Assembly: GCF_954871325.1 (NCBI RefSeq)
Contig: NC_088775.1
Location: 80,391,561-80,455,560 of the forward strand
Source of the DNA: Gordionus sp. m RMFG-2023
Taxonomy: Eukaryota; Nematomorpha; Gordioida; Chordodea; Parachordodidae
Direction of reading: 5' to 3'
Length of the DNA stretch: 64,000 nt
Part shown: piece by piece, positions 24,149 to 37,100 of the stretch
Layout of the letters: each line of letters starts with the position of its first letter
How positions within the stretch are numbered: the stretch's first letter is position 1
Made by a program: the position numbers and the translations under genes
Notes under the pieces: model-generated
What the model was told of the DNA's origin: nothing
Database searches by the model: none
What the model saw: the letters and a program-made list of their open reading frames with translations, nothing else

Positions 24149-27100
24149 CTAGTATTTATAAAATATCATACTATAAATAAATATATTATTCAATTGGTCT
24201 AACGAATATATATTCCAATATTTTTCAATAATGTTAAGTGAAACATCATAAGCCATTTTATATAATATTATAAAGATAACAATATTTTTTTTTAAATCAA
24301 TAAAAACAAATAATATGCAATGATAATGTAAAAAAACCTGACTATATAGTTGATTAAGGTGATTAGTAGCCCATTCGAAGCATACCTGATTTTCTTTCAT
24401 TTTTTTGGTATTGCCTTTAATACAACTCATCAACGAACTTGACACCTCAAAAAAATTAAGAATTAATTATACGGTATGAGTATAAATGACAGGACAAAAA
24501 AATTTAAAACGTGAAAAGTTAGAATTGAAAAAAATTGATAATTATAAAATTTTCTGGAATAAATAGAAGTAGGAAAACGTCATTAAGAAATATTTATTTA
24601 AATTTTTATTCATTTTTAAAAAAATTAAATTTTTAGTGCAAGTTACAATAAAATTGCGATCAGAATTAGAGTGAGAATAACATAAAAAATTTATTTTACT
24701 AATATGATTCCGTAAAGCGCCCGGACGTTGTTTCTATTCAATTTGTATGAAAAGCAAAAATGGCAACGCGATATTTCCAAGTTATCAATACCTCCTTGAC
24801 TATATTTGATCTTTACAAAAATAATGACGAATAATTAAATAAATATTATAAATCATTGTGATAAATGATATCTATCTAATAGGAATCGCCTGTAATAAAT
24901 ATATTTTTTTCCGTTTAGTTATTAAATATTAAATAAAGATTGCTCAGCAGAAAAAGTTCGGGAGTTAACAAGACCTGAAATAATGAATATCTCTCAAAAA
25001 ACTAGAGGGATTCGTACTTTAAAGTTAATAAACAGTTTTTTCTTAATCTTGTTATAAGAATTGCAACATAACATACATACCTCGGCAAATTTTAAATGAT
25101 ACAAGTAATTTCTTGAATTAGATAGTATAAGTTCTTCCATGCAAAATGCGGCTTTTTCATATTCCAATATAGATAAGTATAAATCACATAACTCATGCCA
25201 AGCTTCTATATCGCTCATAAATCTTTTTAAAATAATGTACATGAAAATATCAAAACTTAAAATAGAAAAAAATTTATACGTTTTAAGATATTCATTCAAC
25301 GCTTGTATTGCTTCCAAAATTCTATGTTGAGCTTTTAATAAAGCGATTTTTCTTTTGTGGATCAGCTTTTACGAAAATAAAAATATTTAAAATATTTCTG
25401 ACAGAATTCCGCTAAATCATTTTTTTAGTGACAAATAAAAAGTTTTGAAAAAAGGCTTTGGCAGGTCTTCAGTAGAAATATGAAATTAAATTAGTATATA
25501 TTTCAAACCATAACTATTTATTATATTATCTAATTATCTTGATTATAATTTTAGGGATAAAATTTATATATGCAATCATTGATAAATTTTATGATGTTAT
25601 TTTAAATTTTTTCTATTTATTAGACAATATGATATGAATATAAAATATTTAGTAAATTATATAAAACTAATTTACAATTATGGTTTAAAACAATAAAAAT
25701 CCTATATATCAGGATACAGTTAGTTAAGTTCATTTTTAACCTAAAATGCAGGTAGTAATATATTTTTAGATAATTCTCACCCTTCAGCCCCACCTCCTAT
25801 TTAAAAACTTTTGACAGGGATTTTGGGGGAGGGGCAAGGCCAGCATTTATTTATAAACTATTTTGCACATCGAAACAATCGTATTTTCAATTTGATTTTT
25901 ACCAAATAATTAAGATTGAATCAACAACTGCGAATGAGAGGTTGATTCTTCCAGCTATTAACATGCCTTCAAAAAATATTCATATCTGGAAAATACTTTA
26001 TCATTCCATATTTTTCCTTTGGGAATTAGACATGACTAACAATATAGATTATTAGAAAATTCACGTCCAATATTTTTATTTATTTATTAATTATTGTTTT
26101 TTTAAAAAAAGTAATTTTTTATTTTAAAAAATAAGCATTTATTTTATTTGCTTCCCCAACACTTATTTTTTAAACATAATGAAAAAAAATTACACCAAAA
26201 ATATATAATATGCTCATAATTTTTTACTTTAATTTATTTTAAAAAATAAGCAATATATAATTTGCTTCCCTCATTTATATTTTTTTAATGTAGTAAAAAT
26301 AATTGTAAATATTTTATGTTACAAATATATTATTCATTTTTTTAATGAAATCAAATTAGTATTAATTGTTTTAACATATTATAAAGATTATATTAATTTT
26401 ATTTAAGTAAAATTTGAAGGGAAGCCATGTTTCCCTTGCTTCTATGGACATTTTTTCATTGGTTTATGACAAATGACACTCCTCTTAATAAAAACTTAAA
26501 TAATGATCATATATATTTTATTTTCATTAACTTTTATTTATAAGCATGATTTTTTTAAAAAATTCACCCACACCAATTTGTGAGGCAAATGAATAGTAAT
26601 GACTAAAAAGATTATCAGGCCATTATTTATAATCTTTAATTAATATCAGTAGTATATTAACAATCTTTCTAATTTAAAAATATATATGAAAAAATAATGG
26701 GTAGTTTTGGTAAATATTTACAGAGTTGGTTTGATCTTTTGATAAAAGTGTATCATATAACTGTTCTGCTTCTGGATACCTATTCTAATTGAATTAAGAA
26801 AAAAGTAAACAAATATCTTTATTACTTTTGATGTGACTCTAAGATATAACCATAAAGTTTTGCCACACGATGGCTTTTGGGAAATTTTTTTTCCAATATT
26901 TGAAAAGATTCCTAAAAAGTTTTTTATTAAAGCAAGCTTATATCGTTAAAAACTTTGGCTATATCAAAACGTCCACAGTCCAGAGCAGATATTAATACTT
27001 GCTCATAAATTAGCCATGCTATTTAAAAAAATCATCCAATAAAAAAATTTTAATTATTACTTTCATTTCCCAATTTATGAATAATGTTTTTAATCTTATT

Positions 27101-27247
27101 TTCATATAAACTAATAGTTTCTTCACTCCTTCTTAAATTTTCTTCTCGCCAATATTTCAACAGTTTTACAGCATCTAATTATGAATTTATAGATATATCT
27201 TTTAAAAAATATAGACCCTCAATTTTAAGATTGTCGCCTTCAGACAT
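24149..27247 (-). CDS. EMC2: ER membrane protein complex subunit 2 (EMC2/TTC35)
   Basis: EMC2 is the cytosolic TPR subunit of the ER membrane complex, which inserts tail-anchored and multipass proteins. Nine exons join in phase: 27247-27217, 27174-27061, 27018-26954, 26911-26826, 26779-26722, 25365-25280, 25222-25081, 24810-24700, 24445-24149. The product is about 329 residues (human 297). Family landmarks run in order: YWREENLRRSEE, WLIYEQVLISALDCG, KKFPKSHRVAKL, HKRKIALLKAQ, EAWHELCDLYLS, KAAFCMEELILSN, KYSQGGIDNLEISR and LNRNNVRALYG. Spacing against human EMC2 is nearly residue for residue in the TPR region. Introns are 42-57 bp in several places, but 1,356 bp for intron 5. The short first exon (MSEGDNLKIE) and weak donors GTCTAT and GTTTTT are the least certain parts. 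The C-terminus after LYSQ has an AT-rich insertion before DVSLNIIEKYW, where no intron with an AG acceptor fits. Confidence 0.93.
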
Positions 27248-28119
27248 ATGACGGAATGGAATGATGGAATAAATCAGACATCCTAAAAGTGCTATACCTT
27301 ATTTTGTTTGATAAGGAGAATTTTAAATTTTGTTAAAATAATAGAAACTTATTTTTTTTACATGAGTGTTTTGAAATGTATCGCAGTTATGTTGAATTTA
27401 TTTAGCAAAAATCTATCACATACAAGACAATGAAAAGTTTAATATAAATTATTTAATAAAATATTTATTGTCTTGAGTTTATATGAGACAATTAGTGTAT
27501 AATAAAAATATATGGACAGTAAAAATATTCTAAACTTACTCTATCATTATAAATTTATAATTGTGATGTATATTTAAAGATATTCGAGAAAATTTGTTAT
27601 GCTAATCAACTAATTTTTCTATAAATTTTATATTTGTTAGTGAATAATTAATTATTAGGCCACAATTACAATCATACATAGCTATTTGGTTTTTAAAACC
27701 TAGTCCTAACCCAAAAATATCTTTTAACTAAAATTTGTCTAATATAATTTTAGTACACTTAAGATATAGTCATATATTTATCTGGTCTCTTCACAACAAA
27801 AACGTATTGTAATGAGAGGGACATTTACAGATATGAATTATGATCCATCCAATTATCAGTTTTCTTTTTAAATTTATTATTTAATATCAATATTATTTTA
27901 TAATTTTATTAGCAAAATATTATTAAAACTCCAAAGAATATAAATATATATATTTTTTTATAAAATATTAATATTTTAACCCTCGTGGAAAGTACAAAGC
28001 TTAATATTTTTTAACACCATTATTGAGAATTGGGTTAAATTAAAATATGCTGATATCTAAAATTTTCTCTCCTTGAATCTATATATTATTACTCATTACA
28101 TTTATAAATAAATGATAAG
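27248..28119. promoter_or_regulatory. Divergent promoter region, EMC2 / AGFG
   Basis: This 872-bp AT-rich gap separates the start codons of two head-to-head genes, so both promoters should lie here. Long A/T stretches preclude a confident TATA call. No conserved element was recognised. Confidence 0.5.
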
Positions 28120-31100
28120 ATGTTGGCTACAAATAAGAAGAAACCTGATGAAAATTTAATTAAATTGCGTGAAATTGCTGCTATACCCCAAAACAAACAA
28201 TGCTTTGATTGCAATCAAAAAGGTCCAACCTATGTTAATATGACTATTGGGGCATTCATATGTACAAAATGTAGTGGAATGCTGTAAGTTTTTTTCAAAA
28301 ATTTATATATATTGCAATTTAAATAATTCCCATATTTAATTTATAGGTTATTTTTTTTCATTCTATTGTAAAAGCCTATTACACTTTAAATGTTTATTTT
28401 GGTATTTTAGAATTAGGGGTTATTCAAGGGTGGCCTATTGTGTATCTATTTGTTAGATAATATTCTGGACATCTAAGAGTATTTTAATCATTAATGATTA
28501 TAAAATATTAAATCCTTGTATCATTTAACTTAGCACATATGTCCAACATTTTTTCCATGGTAATCTTGTGTTTTTTATATACATAAATGAAAGCTTTGGG
28601 CTCGTTTTTTGCATGGTTATTGTTGAGTTATGTTTTTAGAGACATGCAGAGGTCAAAATTTTAGGTCTTATTTTAATTTGAAGAAAAAATGTTTTAAACT
28701 CCCAGTTTGGTTTTAATGAAATAGTATTTTTGACCTGGTATGTATATTTTAAATTTTAGTGCCTTGCTCAAAATTTTCAATTTATTATTTTTTATATGAT
28801 TTTCCAATTTATTTATATAATAATTTAAATCTTTGACACGAGTTTCTAAATTTTTTACTTTTTAAGCATGGCCTCCATTTTTTAAATTTAATAACCCTGT
28901 TTGGGCCTTTAGGCCTCTAGTTTTTTAAAAAATATTTTGGGTTTTTCTTTAAATGCTTGATTTATGAAATTTCAATTATTATTTAGCCTAAAAAATTTTG
29001 TTTATAATGAATGACATTGTATAATTTTTTTGGATAGGTATAAGAGAATAGTTTTTATTAGCTTAAATTAAAATCTATGAAAACTTGCAAATTTACCAAG
29101 TATAATAATTTCCCTTACCCCTCATTGGCTATACATATGACTTTAAATTTTGTTATTTTCTAAATAAAGCTAAATATAATTATACGTCTAATAATAATTA
29201 TGAAATTTTAAATGTGAGTTTCTATAGTTTTTTTCAAATTTATTATCATAAATCTAATAAGATTGGCGATTGAACTTTTGATACTATTTAAAACAAATTT
29301 AAAGATCTAATTTATATAGTTATAAAAAAAATTATTTACAGAATGATTTAATTTGTAACATTATTTTTATAAAGAATTTATTTAAACTAGATAATATTTT
29401 TAAAAGAATTCTTATGGATATTAAATAAAGTAGAACTCAGTTGTTATGGCTAGCTTTTTCAACCAGTGTCACTTTGAAAATTCTCAAATTTAACAAAAAA
29501 AGAGTCACCCCATATCAAATCACATATTCAGCCTCATATAATTTCAATAAAAAAAATTATAAGCTTTAAATTAGGGCTGTGCTGATATTTATTATCGTAT
29601 CGGCATCAATTAGCTCTTTCAAAAATAGCACATCATGCCGATCTTTACCCAATCTGATATTTTTTTATTGTTTTTGGTTATTTTAATTTCATAATAATAA
29701 ATTAATGAAAAGAACTAATGTACAATTTATTTGTTGTAATCTTTAAAAAAATAGTTTAAAATTTTACAGTATTTTTTGTTATATTATCTGCAAAAAGGAA
29801 GATTTTAAAATATCTAACAAGTCACATTTAGTTAATGTTGCTAATCGGCTCGATTTAGCCAATTTTAGAAGCGATTAAATTTTCGCCGATAAATTACCCA
29901 CGCTTATTAATTTTTCTCACAGATATGAGAAAGGTTTGGACTTCTATTTGCGAAATTTCAAGGCATCGTTAATAATATATTGGTTAAAATTTTGATCTCG
30001 CCCTTTGAAAAATCGGCTAAATGGAGTTGTTTAACAACTCTACATCACCCATAAACATTGTAAATATCTTAAATGAGAATATAACTTATGAAAAATAAAA
30101 TACACTTAATTATTCGTGAAGTTAGTAGGTTTTTTTAAAGTAGAAAATATTGATATATTTATGACATTGATACAAAGGTAGATGGTGAAATCTATAATTA
30201 CCGGATCCATTTTATAGTATTATCAGATCGGTGAAAATTTTGTGGATCGGCACAGCCGTACCAATATAAATAGGTATAACTAGCACAGAAACGAAATTTG
30301 AACCTGCTATCATTGCCTAGGATATTGGGTTCAAATTTTAAATAATTCGTTATCTATTAAAAACTAAATTAATTTGGCATATATGACTAAGTAAAAGTTT
30401 GATAATTGGGGGGGGGGGGGAAATAATGAATATTTTTATGTGATCATTTTATATAGTTTAGAATTCAAAACTAAATTTTTATAATGACTCAAGAGTCAAG
30501 ACTATCAATTTTTGCAACTTTTTTTTCTAATGATTCTTTCAATAATCTGCTCTCCAAATGCATACCTGTAAAAACACAAATATGGCCAAAAAATTAAAGA
30601 TAGCTCTATTTTAAAGCAGCCAAAAGCATTTTTTTTGCTCCGTTTTATAACATTTTAAAGCACAATAATCGATTTATTTGTAATATCACGAACATTAAAT
30701 TTTTTTTTTGAAATTAATTTTATGATAAAAATATTTTCCACATGATATTACCCATTTATAAAAAAAATATTTTAAAAAGTCCTTTAACTGAATTAAAGTA
30801 CTCTTAAACGGTTGGGTCGATTTTCTAAAAACAGTCCGATTAAGATTTTAGCCAAAATAATATGTAAGCCTCAAGATTTGGCAAATAGAGGTCCAAACCT
30901 TTCTGCCATCTATTAAAATCTCCAGGCTTACATAATATTATTTTGGCTAAGATCTTAATCGGGCCGATTTAAAAAATCAGGCCTTTAAACAACACTACTT
31001 AATTAAAACACATCTATACTTTTTAGCTATATTATTTGCATTAATTTTTGTAAATGCTTGTTGGAAACATTAGGTAATCAGTTAATAATCAATTGAAAAA

Positions 31101-34100
31101 AGTGGAAATCCTAATCATTATAAAAATTTAATTCTAAACTGGAAATAAGATGAGCATGTTTAGCCAAAAGTTTCGCTTTTCCCTTTAATTGTCAATCTTT
31201 TACTTAACCATATCTATCAAATTATTAAAATTGATTAGTTTTTAATAACTAATTATTTAAAATCTGAAGAAGTTAGAAATGACATTTTTCACATTTAATC
31301 CTTTAAATATCTCGGATAATATAAAAGTTAGTGAGTTTTTGATCTATAACCCATTTGATTTTCTAATTAAATCGGAATATTCGTCGATTTTACATGGAAT
31401 AATCCAATTCTATCCTAAAATGATCAAGAAAATTTATCATAGCTAAAATTTACCCAAAAAAATTTAAACTGGTCCCAATTAAAACTTCTAATTCTCAAAC
31501 TTTCTTTTATAATATGGTCTTATACCTTAAGAAAGTATAAGTTGGTTATATAACTGCATAAATATTCTTTAGCCTATTCTATTTTATTTACTTTATTATA
31601 TCGAATCTTACTTGCTCAAGTAGTGATGATAAACGGCTCATTTGAGCCGGTTTTTAAATACTGCTAACTCATTATTTTATCTAGTATAATATTAACCAGC
31701 CTGAAGATTTTGGTCATGGATGGCACAAAGTTTTTGTACTTCCATTAGCGATCTCGAGACTTATAGTCAATTAGCCATTTTAAAAAATCGGCTCAAATCT
31801 CGTTTAACAACTATATCCCCAAGTTAACGAAGGTCCAATTTATTATATATTACCTATATTTTTTTTTATATTTATTTTTGCATCATTATATTATTTGAAT
31901 AATTCTATCTTTCCTTCTTTCTTTTATTTATGCTTATTTAATCTCATTATTTTTATATTACTTATTTTATTATTTCTTATAATTATTCATACTTTTTTCT
32001 TGGTAAAATATAAAATAAATATTTCCAATTTTTTTTATTCTCTTTTAAAAAAATATATATTAACGGTGGTTTATTCAATTTTAATAACAATAAATATATT
32101 TTGACTCTGCCATTGGCAAAATCGATATATTATATAATATACAAATTTTGTTTATATTTTTTTTTATATATGTGTGGTCTTTCCCCTTTTCAAAATCATG
32201 GTTCAAATCTTGGGGTAGAATTTTTTTTTAGATTTATTTTTTGAACCGTTAATATATTTTTTTGCATAAATTATTAACCATGTGATCTGGAGATAATTTT
32301 TTTGATTATGTTCCAACTCAAAAAAATTACCATTGCAACAGTGGATTTATTATAAATTTTATTCGTCTGCTTATAATCACATGACCTGTCAAAGGATTAA
32401 ATTTTTATTAAAAACCAATCTAAACCCTAACCTATATTTCTCAGAACATATCTCTCTAACCTTATATCCTACTACTTACTTAAAATAGTTTAATTTTAAA
32501 TATATTTCATCCAATTAAAAAATTTCCTTCAGTTAAACATTCCTTGAGCTGAGCGATTGTCAAGTTTGTTTCCCCATTATGGATAAGTAAGATAAATAAA
32601 CCCATTTAAAATAAATTACAGTACTTTCATCATTAGCAGGCATAAAGAGGGATAAAGTTAAAATAGTTTTTTAATATTCAAGGTTAGGGGGTGGGGGGGG
32701 GGGTCCTCCTTTGAAAAACAAAAAACATTCGTATCTTCATGGAAATTCATGAGCCAGGGTTTTGGAGCTCAAAAGAGTACCTATCATCATTTAAGCCGTC
32801 CACATAAGCCAGAAATATGTGTGTTTTAGAATGAGGTAAAAGCCTATTATACTCTAAACCTAGAAGATTTTTATAAATACGCAGTCTAACCTGACAGGCA
32901 CTTTTCAAGTTCAAATGTGCCACTTTGTATTAATAAAACAATTTTGTACCTTTACGATTTAGTTATTTCATTTCTTCCGCCTTACTTAGGACCTGCAGCT
33001 ACGATGGAAAGGGGAGCATTTGAGGCATGACCTCTTAATATCTTTAATTTAAGCGGTCATATTGGTATATAATAGATATCTCTTTTATATTAACCCAGAT
33101 TAAGTTGGTCAAATTTAATTCTTTTGTTTTTGTCCTTCCACAACACCCACGTGCGTAAATTTTATATACATATTCGGCCACAACTAATCCGGGGGTAAGA
33201 TTCCCATACCACACCAGGTGCTCCTTTTCTCTTCTCCAGAAGTTCATTCTGGCAGGTGAGGGAGTGTTGATATTACAACATTTTAAATTTAAGTCCCCCC
33301 TCCTCTCTCATAATTAACTATCCATTAACGAAAGTGATAAACAAGTTTAATTACCTTCATTTTTTTGAGCAAAAGTTGTAATCTTGTATAACCACATTTA
33401 TATTTGTGTGAAGCTATAATAAATATGGGACCATTTTAAATGATTCCCCAAAAACTAATTTTTTGAATATTATTATTTTTTTAAATCAATAATTTTTACC
33501 TTTCGAGGATACATTAATAACACAAACTTTGCTAACCATAACTAAACTAAAATAATCAAGCTTTGCATTTATTAACAATTTAGATAGCAAAAATTAGTTA
33601 TAGGGTCATTATTAAAAGAACACCTAATTAAATAAGTGTTCAAATTTTAGCATCCTAGCTCATTCTAAAAAAAATATAAGTCATGCTGCTAAATCAGAAC
33701 TCTGCTCTTGTAAGGTACACCCATATCTCAAAGGCACTTGCGAAAATCTTGTTTTTGTTGTTACATGGAATGATCCAGAAATTTTAACTCATGCTTCAAC
33801 AATGTTTAGTGGATTTATTTTAGTATTAGTTTGTGTAGTGCTCTCACTCTTGTCAATATTACTGGATTACGATTAACAAACAAATATTCCTAATAAAAAT
33901 ATATAAAAATTTTTATGTGGCTCTGTCCTTGTTCGACTTATTTTTGAATTGCTGTTTAAGGTTTTTAACAAGGACACCCATTTTTTAAGTGTTTGGTGGC
34001 ATTGTTTTCTTTAATTGTTCCTTTTTGTTTTTTTTTCCATCCCTAATAATATGTACCTCGTTTATTATATTGATATGTACAATCTTTATTTATAGAATTA

Positions 34101-37100
34101 ATTGAATGGCATTAAATTTAAATAGAATCTTACTTTTCAATAGGCGATTTAGTCGTAGCTATGGCCGAAGATTTAGAAATATGCTAAACCAGAGCAAAGT
34201 CTGGACCTTACAATTAAAGAGTAATGGATTGGATTCACCCCATTCCCATGATAAAGCTATATAGCGCTATAAAAAAATTTTGAAATATATTTATTTTTGC
34301 CAAATATTTTTATTTATTATTTTTAATTTAAAATATGACTTCCCAAAATCCATTATTTTTAAATTTTTGTTTCCATTTTCTACATTACCATAAAAAACTT
34401 TATTTGAGGCAAGTTAAATACACGTATTCTCACAAATATATTAAATTCATAAACTACCGTATTTTTTTGTACAGAACCAGACGAATTGTGACATTCGCCC
34501 TAATTCTGCATTCACAGTTAGCGTGAATTCGCGGCGAGGTATATAAAAATGAATATCATTTCGTATACTTCGCCGCGAATTCTCGCTAACTGTGAAAGCA
34601 GGATAATACATCGTAACTCGAGTCCAATTAAAGTAAACTGTCAATTTTTTTAAATATCGGTTCGGATAAACGAAATAATTTATTTATTCGGAAACATCGG
34701 TGCTCTAATGATTTTATAGTGGGCTTAAAGATCTGGTATGTAAAATGAAAAGCCTAACCTTAACTTTTTTTTTCTTAAATAAAAACTATTGACGCCAAAA
34801 TTTCTCAAAACCCGTTCAGGTTATAGCCCTGGATTATTTAGCGCGAAATTCGCGGCGAAGTATACAAAAATGAACGTCCTGTTTTGTATACTTCGCCGCG
34901 CATTCGCTCTAACTGTGAACGTAGGGTTAGGCGATCAAATTAGATTAATGCTTTCACATGTCACCTAATATTATGCATAGTAGAAAAACGAATACGAGTC
35001 AAATAAATAATTATTCCTATTCTATTCCTTTTAAGCGAATCGAATAATTTCGCATTCATGCGAATGATAGAATTTACTCTTCTTTTATAATTAGTATAAT
35101 TATAATTGGTAAATATTTAATATGCATCGATCTTATTCATTTTTGAATAGATCTTCCTTATATTATCCTAGATCCGGTCACCATTTTGAAGAATTTCACG
35201 ACTCGCCTCTCTTTCAAAACTTATCCCAAAAAATGGAATCTAAAAATGTTAAATCGAATTCTAAAACAATATTATTTCGATAGTCATGATAGTCGCCCAA
35301 GTCAAAATTTAAAGAATCGATAAAATCTTATCCGTAAAATTTTGTTCTTCAAAATTTTCACGGAGATTAAACTTTAAAAAAAAATTCAACATAATAAAGA
35401 AGGAGGAAAATAAAACAATCTTTCAATCCCTTCTCAAGGGATTAATCAAATCTATAAGTTATTTGCCAAAAAAAAATATTAGCATATGAACATAAAATAT
35501 TAAATCTTATTTTAGCAGACAAATTATTTAATCCTTTTTCATTGGTTTTTATCGATTTTTATGAAAATCGCCCTCCCTTATATCACCCCAAATATCAATT
35601 GTTATATGACCAATTTCAGTTTTTAGACTATGATTTGGGTAATCATAGGTTTTTGATTCCAAAATTATTCCAAGCCCATTAAAAAAAATATATATACAGG
35701 TCAGGACGCGTTGACCGATACTCTAGCCATTGGGGTGTGTCCTGGTTCGACTTATTACTAAACAGCTTAGAAATTATTTTTTTTAAAAATGAGAAAATAA
35801 ATACGAAAAAAACTTGCTTCAAACAGTTCAAAAACAAGTAGAAATCAACACTATCCCTTTTTTAAAAAAAAAATATAGTTTATCCTAATTTGGCGTACAA
35901 TCTATCATTGAGAATACTCTTTGATAGGTGGACATGGTGAGACTAATCAATTTTAACGACTACTCAATTTTTATTATTGCAATTTATATCTCATTTTTAA
36001 AATGATCCTTATTGAGCTTATACATCTTTTTTTTCTTAATGGAACTTGATGACTCTTAAAAAAGTTTTTAATGAATCAAAATGTTAAAATCATTACATTT
36101 TGAGAGAGGAGCGGATGGGTTTTCGTTTATTGGATCCGAAAAAAATCTTATATATTAAAATTTTCCCGCTTTTAACTTTTTTAAAATTTCAGATCCATTA
36201 TGAAAACCAGATCAAATTGAGCGTTTTGGAAAAAAAAGGCAAACTAGAATGCGTTTTTATAAATGGTGATCAATTTGCACGATACCATTTGAAATGCATT
36301 GTTTATGTTTTGCTTAACCAAACGCAAAGGCTCAATATGGTCGCACTATAATCAGGTGTTTATTATTATATTTGTATATTATCTTTTTTTATTGCTAATA
36401 TTTAAAAATATTAATCGAAGAAACTGGACAATATCATTTTTTCCAGAAGCCCCGTGTCTCTTTTTTTGTTATTTCAACGTTATAAAAAATATTATATTTT
36501 TTTAAGAGGGTTTTTAGCCCACAAGCCCCCCCCCCATACCAAATCGATAATTTTTTGGCCCGACCTTTTTAATTTCGATAAAATTTTGTATGCTGATAGA
36601 ATATCACTTGAAAACATCGAATCCAAAATTTTAGCTTCCTAGTACTCATAGTTCCAGAGATATCAATGGTCAAAAGTGCCAAAAATGACCTTTTTTCGAA
36701 AAATACGATTTTTAAAAATTGAGATAAGTTAAAAAATAATGATTTTAAAAATATAAGTTATATGTCATTTTGTAAATCTATAGGCCTTTTATTAAATATT
36801 AAGGATTTTTTTGAAATAATATTGTTGCGGTTTTTCTTTACGTTATAAATTTTAAACATAAAAACTCCAGGTGTTTCGCTTTTCAAATTTTTTTCGAATT
36901 TAAAATTTTCTTATTCTCTAACCTTATATTTATTAATTAAAAAAAATTTAAACTTGGGACAACCATGAATTTTTTAGTTATTGGAATTTAAAAAAATAAA
37001 TATTTTTTTCAAAAATAGATGGCGCTCCTTTATAAAATAACGCGTTTTGTTAAGATTATTATTTTTTTAAATTTTTTCCTATTTTTAAACATAAATAGCA

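Noticed and set aside
36100-36642. Three overlapping plus-strand open frames in intron 1
   Set aside because: No recognisable domain; composition follows the AT-rich background and no splice partners are evident.
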